Under the pieces are notes generated by a model. The model was not told where the DNA came from. It did no database searches and saw only the letters and a list, made by a program, of their open reading frames with translations. The translations under genes and the position numbers were made by a program. From positions 778,862 to 842,861 of the forward strand of contig NZ_JAIUCZ020000004.1 of assembly GCF_020176955.2 (NCBI RefSeq): a DNA stretch of 64,000 nucleotides, given 5' to 3'. This document shows, one piece after another, positions 36,155 to 45,348 of the stretch. This DNA is from Nocardia sp. alder85J. GTDB lineage: Bacteria > Actinomycetota > Actinomycetes > Mycobacteriales > Mycobacteriaceae. Numbering within the stretch: position 1 is the first letter of the stretch; each line of letters begins with the position of its first letter.

Positions 36155-37248
36155 CGTGGCTCCGGCGCCGCGGCGGCCAGGTCGCAGGTGGTGCGCGCGA
36201 GGATCGCGGCGTGGTCCAGGACGGCCGGGGTGAGCTGGGGCCGGCACGGGCAGTCGTCGGGCAGGTCCGCCAGGTCGCCGGTTTCGCTGTAGCGGACCAG
36301 GCCGTCGACGATCCGGTCCGCACACCATGGGCAGCTGTCGGGAAAGATCGAGTCGAAATCGTTGCCGCGCAGATTGATACACGCCACCCGTATCGCGGCC
36401 TGCTCGTGCGCGCCGCGTACCGCGTCGACCACCGTCCACAGGTTCGGCGGCCGGTAACGGTCGGCCTGGTATAGCTGCCACGCCACCGTGTTGCGCGACA
36501 CCCGCGTCGGGCACAGTGTCACCCCGTCGATGCCCAGCGACCGCACATACCGCACAGAGCCGAGCACATCGGTCACCGCCTCGGCGTCGGTGAGGAACGG
36601 CGGCTTGATCATCAGATAGATCTTCGGCCGCACCCCGAGATCCGACATCGTCACGACCGCGGCTTCGAACGCGGCGCGGCTGACCCGGGTGTTCACCAGC
36701 GTCTCGCGGACCAGATCGTCCGCGGACTGCAGGCCGATGCCGACCTCGAGTTCGACCCCGCTCAGCGCGTCGACGAACGGGCCGACCACCTCGGGGGTGA
36801 CGAACTGCGGCAGCGATTCCACCACCAGCCGTCGCACTCCCGACACGGCGACCAACTCCGCGATCCGGACCCGCACCGGTTCGGGAACCTCCCGGGGCGC
36901 GAAGAACGACCCGTCGTTGTAGAGGGCCAGCACCTCGTAGTCCGGCTCACCGTCGGCACGCGCGAGCATCTGCTCGACCTGGGCCACCAGTCCATCGTCA
37001 TTGCTGGTGTGTCCGTGGTTGTTCTCGTTGGTGAACGGGCACATCGTGCACGTCGGCACCGAGCATCCACCCGACATCAGGATTACTTTCTTCCGGCCGT
37101 ACACCTGGCCTTCGCTGTCGCGGATGCTGTCGTATTCCACCCACCGCGGCTGCGACGGCCGCACACCGTCGGCCGGGCGGCGCAGCGACGCCGACAGCAC
37201 CGTGAGGGAACGGCGCAAACGGTCTTCGGGAGTGCGGCTGGTGGTCAC
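36151..37248 (-). CDS. Radical SAM enzyme with a Cx4CxxC cluster
   Basis: 365 aa from GTG at 37248, with AGGAG upstream and a GTGA overlap with the epimerase gene. The cluster motif is GGCSVPTCTMCPFTNENN: C62, C67, C70 with four residues between the first two, unlike the standard Cx3CxxC. YNDGSFFAPREVPEPVR, GIGLQSADDLVRETLVN and YLMIKPPFL follow, as in the Elp3/MiaB/NifB-like COG1244 group. A second Cys set is C-terminal (CPWC, CPC). It likely generates a 5'-deoxyadenosyl radical; methylthiolation, C-C bond formation or rearrangement are all possible. Confidence 0.88.
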   Translation of the reverse strand: MTTSRTPEDRLRRSLTVLSASLRRPADGVRPSQPRWVEYDSIRDSEGQVYGRKKVILMSGGCSVPTCTMCPFTNENNHGHTSNDDGLVAQVEQMLARADGEPDYEVLALYNDGSFFAPREVPEPVRVRIAELVAVSGVRRLVVESLPQFVTPEVVGPFVDALSGVELEVGIGLQSADDLVRETLVNTRVSRAAFEAAVVTMSDLGVRPKIYLMIKPPFLTDAEAVTDVLGSVRYVRSLGIDGVTLCPTRVSRNTVAWQLYQADRYRPPNLWTVVDAVRGAHEQAAIRVACINLRGNDFDSIFPDSCPWCADRIVDGLVRYSETGDLADLPDDCPCRPQLTPAVLDHAAILARTTCDLAAAAPEPR

Positions 37249-38231
37249 GAAAACTCCTCTGGTCGTGTGGATTCCGGTGCCGCGTGCGCGGCCTGATGCG
37301 ATCGGAACAGCTCCGCGGCGGCGCGGCGGACCTCGGTCGCGGTGATCGGCGGCAGGTCCGGGAGCGCGGCCGCCAGCGCTGATTGATCGGTGCAGGTCCA
37401 GTACTGGTAGCGGTCCGGGATCGGGTTGGGCACCAACTGCACCGTCAGGTCCCCACCGCGCCACGCGGCGCACCATTGCAGCAGCTCGGCGAAACCGATC
37501 GCGGTCCCGGCGCCGAGGTTGTACACCCCCGACGGGATCGGTGACTCCAACACCGCCGCGACGGTCGCGGTGACCGCGTGTACCGGGATGAAATCGCGTG
37601 CGGCGGTCATCGTGTCGGCAAACAGCCGCACCGGTCGGCCGGCGGCGGCCGCGGCCACGATCTGGGACAGGATCGACGCCATCGGTCCCTTGCGTTGTTC
37701 TCCGGGCCCGAACACGTTCGTGTACCGCAACCCCGCCCACCGCAGGTCACCTTCGCGGCGGAACATCGCCTCATCCAGCGTCAGCTTCGACCACGCGTAC
37801 GCGTTCAACGGCCGGCCCGCGTGTTCGGCGCTGCCGGGATCGGACTCCCGCGATCGATGGCCGCGGGTCACCGCCCCGTAGACGCTGCCCGACGACGCAT
37901 ACACGAACAGAGCACCACCCTGTGCGCAGGCATCGGCGAGACGCAGCGGCGTCACCACATTCGCGTACTGCAAGGCCGTGCTGTCCGGTGCCAGGGTGTC
38001 GGTGATCGCCGCCTGGTGCAGGACCGCGTCGAACTCTCCGTCTGAGATCCGCGCCAGCACCGCCGGTGACGCGGCATCGCCCACCAGCCCCTCCGTGCGG
38101 TTGCCGCAGACGGTGTCGCTCGTCGGGCGCACGTCGACACCGATCACCTCCCACCCGGCCGCCGGAAGACCGCGCTGAAGATGCGATCCGATGAACCCGG
38201 CGGCGCCGGTCACCAAGACCCGTCTGCTCAT
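37245..38231 (-). CDS. HldD-like NAD(P)-dependent sugar epimerase
   Basis: 328 aa; ATG overlaps the upstream stop (ATGA). Rossmann TGAAGFIGSHL, then YASSGSVYG, Y145-x3-K149 in YAWSK, and RYTNVFGPGEQRKGPMAS, which matches the HldD/RfaD signature NVYGPxExHKGxMAS. NLGAGTAIGF and IPDRYQYWTCTD also align with HldD. It would convert ADP-D-glycero-D-manno-heptose to the L-glycero epimer or act on ADP-mannose-like sugars as BlmG does. It follows directly the gene that makes the ADP-sugar. Confidence 0.9.
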   Translation of the reverse strand: MSRRVLVTGAAGFIGSHLQRGLPAAGWEVIGVDVRPTSDTVCGNRTEGLVGDAASPAVLARISDGEFDAVLHQAAITDTLAPDSTALQYANVVTPLRLADACAQGGALFVYASSGSVYGAVTRGHRSRESDPGSAEHAGRPLNAYAWSKLTLDEAMFRREGDLRWAGLRYTNVFGPGEQRKGPMASILSQIVAAAAAGRPVRLFADTMTAARDFIPVHAVTATVAAVLESPIPSGVYNLGAGTAIGFAELLQWCAAWRGGDLTVQLVPNPIPDRYQYWTCTDQSALAAALPDLPPITATEVRRAAAELFRSHQAAHAAPESTRPEEFS

Positions 38232-40195
38232 CGTCCGACCCCACCGGCCGCGCGGGCGATCAACGTGGTCGTCGACAGGCCCTCCCGGTAGGGGACCAGC
38301 ACCACCTGGCCGCCCCACTCGGCGAGCACCGACTGCTCGGGCAACTCGACACCGGCGTAGTCACCACCTTTGACCCAGATGTCCGGGCGCATCCGCCGCA
38401 GCAGCTGAGCGGGGGTGTCCTCGTCGAACACCAGCACCGCGTCCACGCACCCCAACGCCTGCAACAGTGCCGCTCGCTCGCTCACCGGCACCACCGGCCG
38501 TGCGGCGCCTTTCAGCCGTGCCACCGACGCATCACTGTTCAGGCACACCACCAGGCAATCACCCAAATCCCTTGCCTGGCGTAACGTTTCGACGTGCCCG
38601 GCATGCAGCAGGTCGAAGCAGCCGCCCGTGGCCACCACCGTCCGCCCTTCGGCCCGCATTCGCGCCACCAAGCCCCAGCCATCCGGCACTTCCAAGCCCG
38701 CCGCGGTGACAATGGTGTGGTGGCCTGCGTCCACGAACCCCGTGGCGGCGTGCACAGCACGAGCGACCGCGGTCGAAGGGCCCGCCGCGGCGCCGAGTTC
38801 CGCGGTCATCGTTACCGCGAACCGATCACCGGCACCACTGCTGTCCCCCACCGCCACGCGGGGCGCACCCACCACCAGCGGTGCGGTCGCGTCGGCGTCG
38901 ACCAACACCGCACCCAGCGGCCCCCGGGTTACCGCGACATAACCGACGCGCCAGTACGCGCGCAGTCGGCGAGCGCGGTCGACATCGACGGCGAGGCTGC
39001 CGGTTTGCGTAGATTCGTGCAGTGCCGCGGCCGCCTCGTCGCGATTGGGAACGACGACACTGATTCCCGCCACCGGCTGTGCACCGCGAGGATGGGGATC
39101 CCACACGATCGGCACCTGCCCCACCCGCCCCGCGATCGCTGCCCGCACCCCTGCCGACGCCGCCACACCCCGTCCGTAATCGGCCACCAGCACGCACTGC
39201 GCGGCCTCGATCGCGTCCGCCGCTTCCGGCGTCCACGCCCCCACTTCACCGCCGGACAACGTGCCCTCGTCCACACGCAGCACGGTCTGGCCACGGGCCC
39301 GCACGCGGATCTTGACCACCGTCGGCCCCGCCGCACCCAGATCCACGACCCGTACACCCGCTTGCGCGAGCAGTTCACGCACCCGGCGTCCGGCCTCATC
39401 ACCGCCCAGCGCGGTCACCAGCGTCACCCGATGACCGTCGGCGACGGCCAGCACCGCCGCCAGCCCCGCGCCCCCGGCACGCTCCCGCCGCGAAGTGACG
39501 TCGACTACCGGCACTGGCGCCTCCGGCGACAACCGGTCCGCCTCCCCGTCCCAATCACGATCGAGCAGCACGTCACCGACCACGGCCATCGACAACGATC
39601 GCGCCGGCGGCACCGGTTGCACAGTGTCGGCCGAGCGCGCACACAGGGCACGGTCCACCGCCGCACACAACCGATGTGCCACCACGAGGTGGCACTCCTG
39701 CACAGTCGGCACCGCTGCCGCGTCGATCGCGATCCGGTCCTCACATGCGGCAGCAACGGGATTCGGTGCGGCACCGGTCAGCGCCCATGTCGTCACTCCC
39801 AGTTCGCGCGCGGCCTGCACCGCCTGAAGCACATTGGGCGACCGGCCCGACACCGATAACACCACCAGTACGTCACCGGGCCGGGCATGCGCGCGAACCT
39901 GCCGCGCGAACACCTCGTCGAAGCCGTAATCGTTGCCCACCGCGGTATCCGCGGACAACGCCACCGCCGGCAGAGGCCACCGCTCGTCCACGAAACGACC
40001 GACCAGCTCGGCGACCAGATGCTGCGCCTGCGCCGCCGACCCGCCGTTCCCGGCCACAAGCACCCGGGCACCCCGTCGCACCCGCGCCGCCAGCTCCGCA
40101 CCCCACTCGCCTACCTTGCCGTCGTCGACCTGCTCCAGAGCGGCAGCGAGCAGCGGCACGTACTCCGGCAACCCCCGGACCTCAGCAGCGCACAT
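38228..40195 (-). CDS. Trifunctional GmhA-HldE fusion: isomerase, kinase and adenylyltransferase
   Basis: 655 aa; ATG at 40195 with GGGGGGTGG upstream. Residues 1-190 are a GmhA-type SIS domain (GNGGSAAQAQHLVAEL, SADTAVGNDYGFDEVFARQV, and VQECHLVVAH with the catalytic His). Residues about 205-510 are a PfkB kinase as in HldE (GDVLLDRDWDGEADRLSPEA, GDSSGAGDRF at 450-459). Residues 517-655 are the nucleotidyltransferase (GCFDLLHAGHV, HAGH at 531-534; WVKGGDY). Together they can take sedoheptulose 7-phosphate to ADP-heptose in one chain, apart from the GmhB phosphatase step, which has no gene here. First gene of the sugar half-operon. Confidence 0.93.
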   Translation of the reverse strand: MCAAEVRGLPEYVPLLAAALEQVDDGKVGEWGAELAARVRRGARVLVAGNGGSAAQAQHLVAELVGRFVDERWPLPAVALSADTAVGNDYGFDEVFARQVRAHARPGDVLVVLSVSGRSPNVLQAVQAARELGVTTWALTGAAPNPVAAACEDRIAIDAAAVPTVQECHLVVAHRLCAAVDRALCARSADTVQPVPPARSLSMAVVGDVLLDRDWDGEADRLSPEAPVPVVDVTSRRERAGGAGLAAVLAVADGHRVTLVTALGGDEAGRRVRELLAQAGVRVVDLGAAGPTVVKIRVRARGQTVLRVDEGTLSGGEVGAWTPEAADAIEAAQCVLVADYGRGVAASAGVRAAIAGRVGQVPIVWDPHPRGAQPVAGISVVVPNRDEAAAALHESTQTGSLAVDVDRARRLRAYWRVGYVAVTRGPLGAVLVDADATAPLVVGAPRVAVGDSSGAGDRFAVTMTAELGAAAGPSTAVARAVHAATGFVDAGHHTIVTAAGLEVPDGWGLVARMRAEGRTVVATGGCFDLLHAGHVETLRQARDLGDCLVVCLNSDASVARLKGAARPVVPVSERAALLQALGCVDAVLVFDEDTPAQLLRRMRPDIWVKGGDYAGVELPEQSVLAEWGGQVVLVPYREGLSTTTLIARAAGGVGR

Positions 40196-40673
40196 CCGCC
40201 ACCCCCCGTACAAGCGACAAGACCCGAAGTCTCGTCGCGACCGGCACCCTGCGTCAACAGATAATTTCGAAACGCGTTGACAACGCGCACTTTTCAATCA
40301 TCCGATGTTCCCGCGAAACTCGCACGTCGACAGCGGATCGCGTCGTCGCCGCTCGGCCCGGCGCCGTAGCCGATCGAGCATGGTCGTCCAGCGTGCGGCC
40401 CGGCCCGACCCACGGCACCACGCTGTCTCCGGTACCGTGACCTCTCGATACGGATACCGGCGGAACGCACGGCCCGGCGTAACACGCGCAGAGCCAGAGG
40501 TGCGGTTGTACGCCGCCACGGCGAGCAAACAAGCGACGAGGAAGCCATGGCGGTGCAGGCGGGGAACGTGCCGCACGACCTCGCCGGCCGCCAGCCCGAC
40601 GAATAGATAGGCGATCAGGTCGTCTCGATACTTTCGAATACTTTAAGACAGTGCCGCAACGGTTTTCGTTCTC
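40196..40673. other. Promoter region of the sugar half-operon
   Basis: About 480 bases without a credible gene, the only large gap in the cluster. Overall GC drops near 40255-40310, ahead of the fusion gene, where transcription probably starts. Confidence 0.5.
40273..40287. promoter_or_regulatory. 15-bp palindrome, operator candidate
   Basis: CGCGTTG-A-CAACGCG is perfectly symmetric and lies about 80 nt upstream of the fusion-gene start, next to AATTTCGAA. Typical size for a dimeric regulator site. Confidence 0.5.
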
Positions 40674-41627
40674 TCACAGTGCCGAGGTGAGAATATCGGT
40701 GATCCACTGCACGACCGCCGGGTAATCGACGGTGTCACTGACCTGGATATCCAGCCCATTCGGGTCGGGGAACAGGCGCGCATCCGCGCCGATCCGCAGC
40801 CGCTCGGTGCGGAAGGTGATGCATGGCAACTCGAGCGCGGCGGCGAGGGTCAGTGGATCGTGCATCCAGCTGCCCGCCGCCTTGCCGCGGCCCTGCTGAT
40901 AAGCGAACCATTTGTCGAAATTCTCGGTCACCAGCTGTGCCCACGGCATCGTCGATGCCGCGAGCTGCCGATACAGCGGAGATTCCTCGGTGATGTGCAG
41001 TTCGTCGACGGCAGTGTGCTCGCTGAGCACCAGCCGGGTACGGTCCCTGCGGGTAGCCCGCAACGCCAGCCCAGCGGACTGCATGTCGACATGGAAGTTG
41101 TGCGATGCCCTGTGCGGGTTGCGGTATCGAGCGGGGCGGTACCAGCCGCCCATCTGGGTCACGGTGAGCACGTCGGCCAGGTGCGGTTCCACCGACAGGA
41201 CCGTGGCGAGGTTCCGCATCGGCCCGCACCCGATCCACCGGGCCCGGCCTTGGGCGGCCGCGCACGCCTGGGCGATTCCGGCGACCAGGTCGGTGCGCTC
41301 GGCCCAGGTCGGCGCTGCCGGGCCGTCCACGACGATGCGGTGATCGCCGGAATCCAGGCCCAGGCCGGTGATTACCGGCACGTCGTCACGGCCGAAGAGG
41401 TCGAGCACCCGGCGGGCGACGCGGGCCCGGCGCCCGCCGATCTCATCAGCAGTGACAACGATCAGGTTCTCGATCGTTGCTGCGGCCAGCACGGCGGTCA
41501 CGATGTCGTCGGGGTCGTAGGCAATGTCGGTATCCAGGAACACGGGATCCGGTGCGGTGCTATCGGATTCACGTTGGGGTTCCGGGTGCTCGACGGCTGT
41601 GGGCGACGGGAGAAGCAATTGAGGCAT
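40674..41627 (-). CDS. Nucleoside hydrolase family protein
   Basis: 317 aa; ATG at 41627 with only a weak AAGAGAA. The frame is open further upstream into the decayed copy, so the start is uncertain. Ca-binding motif FLDTDIAYDPDD (a variant of DTDPGxDD), IVVDGPAAPT, WIGCGPMRNLATVLS, QMGGWYRPARYRN, SHNFHVDMQSAGL, and HDPLTLAAALE with the late Asp. Members cleave N-glycosidic bonds of nucleosides. In the cluster it could release a base or ribose from a nucleoside precursor, or have been recruited for another glycoside. Confidence 0.85.
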   Translation of the reverse strand: MPQLLLPSPTAVEHPEPQRESDSTAPDPVFLDTDIAYDPDDIVTAVLAAATIENLIVVTADEIGGRRARVARRVLDLFGRDDVPVITGLGLDSGDHRIVVDGPAAPTWAERTDLVAGIAQACAAAQGRARWIGCGPMRNLATVLSVEPHLADVLTVTQMGGWYRPARYRNPHRASHNFHVDMQSAGLALRATRRDRTRLVLSEHTAVDELHITEESPLYRQLAASTMPWAQLVTENFDKWFAYQQGRGKAAGSWMHDPLTLAAALELPCITFRTERLRIGADARLFPDPNGLDIQVSDTVDYPAVVQWITDILTSAL

Positions 41628-41644
41628 GGAGGATTCGATTCTCT

Positions 41645-42634
41645 TGATCGGAGTTATGCGGTGAGCGTTGTCGGTGCGAGCTGCTATCAGTGCCGCCAGC
41701 GCGAGCGAGCCTTCGAGCCCGACTCGATATCCGCGGCGGTACAACAAGTTCCGGGTCGTGCCGACGGCAGCGTCGGCGACCTGGATTGTCTGGGGTTCCC
41801 CGGTCGGTGAGTCCGTAGTCGGTCCGGGGGCGCTGTCGCTGGTGGTCGCGACGTCGGCAACTCGACATGCGGTGCTCGCCGGATACGCGGGGCGATCCGG
41901 GTCCATGCGGCCGCCACATCACCGGCCTGTATCGCCGAGGCCGCGGTCCTCCGAGCACCTGCGACGCGCAGTCCCGGTACTTCACGAGCTCGGAGTCGGC
42001 GGTGATCAGGGTTTCCGGGACACCGGTGTGCTCGCTGAGGACCAGCCGGATGTGCATGGCACATGCGCAGCACGGTCCCGGCCGCGCGCGTGTCGGCACG
42101 GAAGTTGTGGCTCGCGCGACCGGGGGATCGATAACGGGTGGGATCGAGCCAGCCGCCCATCCAGGTGACGGTGAGCTGTTCGGTGAGTTCCGGTGCCCGG
42201 GTGAGGATGTGGGCGAGGTTGGTCGCGGGCCCGCACCCGATCCACAGCACCTGTTCGGTACTGGCCTCACACAACCCGCGCGTTGCGTCGACAAGGTCGA
42301 CGGGCTCGGGGATCGGGGCCCGCAGTTCGGGGGTGTCGAGGATGAATCGTTGCGCGCTCAGTTCCCGGCCGCGGTAGAGCGGGACGTTCGTACGCCCGAC
42401 CCGGTCCAGGATTTCCTGGACGGCTTGGGCCAGCTGGCCGCAGTTCTCTTCGCTGGTGAAAACGGCCAGTTTCGGGATCATCCGCGCTGCGGCGATCAAC
42501 ATGGCGGTGTCGTCGGCGTCGTCACCGACATCGGTACAGATGGCGACGGACACTTCACCGTTGAGGATCTTCGCGCCCAGCGGGGAATCCAGGGGCGCCA
42601 GGTGTCGTGGCAGGACAGCTGGTGTTCTGGGCAT
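41645..42634 (-). pseudogene. Second nucleoside hydrolase, broken by several frameshifts
   Basis: ATG at 42634 with GGAGG 8 nt upstream starts a good frame (VSVAICTDVGDDADDTAMLI, WIGCGPATNLAHIL, WMGGWLDPTRYRS, SHNFRADTRAAG). Near 42065 homology jumps to another frame (MHIRLVLSEHTGVPETLI), then near 41950 to others (AIQAGDVAAAW; DSPTGEPQTIQVADAAVG). It aligns with the 317-aa copy downstream throughout, with a lost stretch of about 10 residues. The final frame has no stop and runs into the intact copy. Either a decayed duplicate or a low-quality stretch of sequence; the left boundary is approximate. Confidence 0.75.
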
Positions 42635-42703
42635 CGGTGGGTCCTCCAGGGGAAGGGGCAGGATGGTTCGGGGCGCCGGTCCGATGGCGCGAGGGCGTGC
42701 CGG

Positions 42704-43525
42704 TCATGGCCGCCGCCCGACTGCGGCGTGCCAGCACACTCGGATACCGGAGTGTTCGACGACAGCCGGGAGCTCGGGTGCAGGTTCGGTGGTGTGCCAG
42801 CGGTGGACGGCCACGATGCCCGGGTCCGTGACGGTGAAACCGCCACGTGTGAACATCGCGGCGAGCTCGGCGCCGGCCAGCGGGGTGCAGGTGAGGCCCG
42901 CGGCACCATAGATGGCGGCAGCGGTTTCGGCGGCGTGGGGGTCGAGGTCGGCGGCCAGGCCGCTGACCACCAGCGCGGACCCGGGCGCCAGGACCGCCGC
43001 GACCTGATCGACGAGCCCCTGGGGCCACCGGTGTTCCAGCGCGCCGATCAGTGACACTGCCACCGGCAGGCCGAAATCGAGCACCTCGCCGATCCGGGCG
43101 ACGACAGCCGTGGCCTCGTCGTGGACGAGGACCGCGGTATGGGGCCGCAGCGCCCGCTGATGCGCGGCGGCGACCACGTTGTCGGTGACGGACACGATCC
43201 GATGCCGTGCGCCGCCGTCGGCGCGGGTGTCGGTGAGACGGCTGTGCAGGTCGGGTGTGCGGGGGTAACCGGCACCGATGACCAGCCACTGCCGGATTCC
43301 GGTGGCGGCGAGGTAGGTGGCGGCGCGCACCGTAAACCGTTCGGCTTCCCACATCCCGGCCACGACCCCAGGACACTGCGACCGCAGCGCGCGGGCGAGG
43401 GCCTGATCGACGGTGTAGTTGTCCTTGCCGCCGAGCAGACAGTCGCGGACCCGGTCCGCCACCGCGACATCGGGCCGCGTGTCGTCGAGAGCCCGGGCCG
43501 GGGCCGGTTCCCGTGTGGTGGTCAT
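42704..43525 (-). CDS. SAM-dependent methyltransferase (DUF574/Methyltransf_19)
   Basis: 273 aa; ATG overlaps the flavoprotein stop (ATGA). Signature of the actinobacterial DUF574 group: VADRVRDCLLGGKDNYTVDQ, then RAATYLAATGIRQWLVIGAG and YPRTPDLHSRL, with the SAM-binding VIGAGYP. The family's substrates are largely unknown, and many members lie in secondary-metabolite or conservon-like loci. 69 nt separate it from the next gene. Confidence 0.85.
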   Translation of the reverse strand: MTTTREPAPARALDDTRPDVAVADRVRDCLLGGKDNYTVDQALARALRSQCPGVVAGMWEAERFTVRAATYLAATGIRQWLVIGAGYPRTPDLHSRLTDTRADGGARHRIVSVTDNVVAAAHQRALRPHTAVLVHDEATAVVARIGEVLDFGLPVAVSLIGALEHRWPQGLVDQVAAVLAPGSALVVSGLAADLDPHAAETAAAIYGAAGLTCTPLAGAELAAMFTRGGFTVTDPGIVAVHRWHTTEPAPELPAVVEHSGIRVCWHAAVGRRP

Positions 43526-45303
43526 GACCGGAAGCCCGTACCGGCGAACAGGTCCCGGTACGGTGCGGTGTAGTCGGGCCCGGACAGCGGTGAGCCGGGC
43601 AGGTCCGGAACGTCGAGGGCGGCCACCAGCAGCGGAAGCGCGTCGGCGAGCCGCTCGTAGTGGCCGAGCATGATGGCAGTGATGCGGGCATCACTGCCGA
43701 AGACCTGGTCGTGGTCGAGCAGCCAGGAGGCGTCGGTGCGGACGCGGGCCCAGGCATAGGCGCAGCTCATCTCGGTGAGCAGGTCCTGGGCACGGGGGTC
43801 GTTGGTGGCGGCGGCGGCGACGAGCAGCGCGGTGGCCAGCAGCCGGTCCAGGACCGCGGCCCACCAGACCAGCGTCGCCGCATCCGGCCCGAGCACGGGC
43901 CCGGCGCCGGTGGGGTTGCCCTTGTCGAGCTCGTCGCGCAGGATCCGTTCCCGTTCGGCGAGCAGCCCGACCGGCCACGCCACGGTGGCAGGGGTGCCGG
44001 GCAGGTGCCAAGGTGCGCGGTCGCGCAGGGCGCGTCCGGCAGTGAGTTGCATGACCTGGGTTTCGCCTTCGGCGATCAGGGCCGCGAACACCGTGTCGGC
44101 CCAGGTTCCCAGCCGGGACGGCAGCAGGCTGCCGTGGGCGGCGGTGCGCAGTCGGCACACGTCGAGTACGTCGCGGGCGATCAGGGTGAGCGCGGGTTTG
44201 GTGGCGGTGGCCCGCAGCAGGTGATCGGGGTCGCCGGGAGTGTGTGCGCGCTGCTCACGCAACAGGCGGGCGAGAACGCTGCCCGCGTACACGCTGATGA
44301 CGGCGTCGAGCAGGTTGTGCACGACGGCGTCGAGTTCGGCCATCGGCGCGTGGTGGCCAGGGCGGCGGCGTTGGACGGCGAAATTCCACAGTCCGGCGAT
44401 GCCGGCGCGGGCACACGCGAGGGACGCGACCGCGAGGTCCAGGCGGCCGTCGCCGAGCGGGCCGGTGACGCGATGCCAGCGCTGCGGCACCGCCACCTCG
44501 CACATGAACCGGTCGCCGTCGAGGCGCGCCCAGTCCCCGCCGAGCAGCGCCGAGGCGGGGATCCGGCAGTCGGTGAACCAGGTGAGTGCGTGGTCCATCG
44601 GCGTGAACGTCTTCTCCGGCAACGCCGCGATGGTGGTGCCGGGCAGGACCGTGTCGGTGGTGCGCAGCCGAACCAGGAACGGCAGCACTCCCTCGTCGCG
44701 GCTGTCGACGAAGGCGCGGGCGGTAACGATCACGATCTTCGGCACCCCGCCGGCGGCGATGTTGGGCATGAACTTCGCGCCCGGCAGGTCCGGGGTGGAC
44801 AGGACCCATTCCCGGGTGGCCGGGTCCCAGGTGGCGGTGGTGCGCTGGTCGTTGCCGTTGGTGCCACCGAGCTCGGTGAGCATCAGCACCCCAACCGCGT
44901 CCCCGCCGTCCAGGGCTTGCAGGCACGACTGCTGGTAGGTGTCACCGGGGGTGCCCAACGCGATGACAGCGCCGATTGCCAGACTGAAATGGCCGGTCAG
45001 GACTGGTAACAGGTGGGGGGCGCAGACCGCGGCCTCCTCACACAACTGCCCGCGCAGGACCGGGTCTGCGGCGATCGCCTGCGCCGAGCCACCCAGCCCG
45101 GCGATCACCTGCCGCAGCAACGCCGGCGCCAGCGCGGCCTGCTCGACATAGGTCATGCCCGGACGGGGTGCATCGCCGAGGGCGGCCACCGCTTGCCGCA
45201 CCCGCGCCCGCTGCTGGTCGTGGGGGCCGTGCAGCGCCCGCCGCAACGCGGCGGTCGTGGCGGTGGGGGTGGTGGTCTGCTGGCCGTTGTCGCTGAGGGT
45301 CAT
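43522..45303 (-). CDS. Acyl-CoA dehydrogenase/oxidase-like flavoprotein
   Basis: 593 aa; ATG at 45303, weak ribosome-binding site. The N-terminal helical domain, GVLMLTELGGTNGNDQRTTA (flavin-binding strand block) and the long C-terminal helical domain match acyl-CoA oxidase/dehydrogenase proteins of about 600 aa. The usual catalytic Glu cannot be placed with certainty. In clusters such proteins desaturate or hydroxylate acyl or carrier-bound substrates using FAD. It is coupled to the methyltransferase, which suggests successive steps. Confidence 0.8.
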   Translation of the reverse strand: MTLSDNGQQTTTPTATTAALRRALHGPHDQQRARVRQAVAALGDAPRPGMTYVEQAALAPALLRQVIAGLGGSAQAIAADPVLRGQLCEEAAVCAPHLLPVLTGHFSLAIGAVIALGTPGDTYQQSCLQALDGGDAVGVLMLTELGGTNGNDQRTTATWDPATREWVLSTPDLPGAKFMPNIAAGGVPKIVIVTARAFVDSRDEGVLPFLVRLRTTDTVLPGTTIAALPEKTFTPMDHALTWFTDCRIPASALLGGDWARLDGDRFMCEVAVPQRWHRVTGPLGDGRLDLAVASLACARAGIAGLWNFAVQRRRPGHHAPMAELDAVVHNLLDAVISVYAGSVLARLLREQRAHTPGDPDHLLRATATKPALTLIARDVLDVCRLRTAAHGSLLPSRLGTWADTVFAALIAEGETQVMQLTAGRALRDRAPWHLPGTPATVAWPVGLLAERERILRDELDKGNPTGAGPVLGPDAATLVWWAAVLDRLLATALLVAAAATNDPRAQDLLTEMSCAYAWARVRTDASWLLDHDQVFGSDARITAIMLGHYERLADALPLLVAALDVPDLPGSPLSGPDYTAPYRDLFAGTGFRS

Positions 45304-45348
45304 GGAACACTCGATTCGGTTCGTGCCGGTGACGGGAAACCCGCGGTG

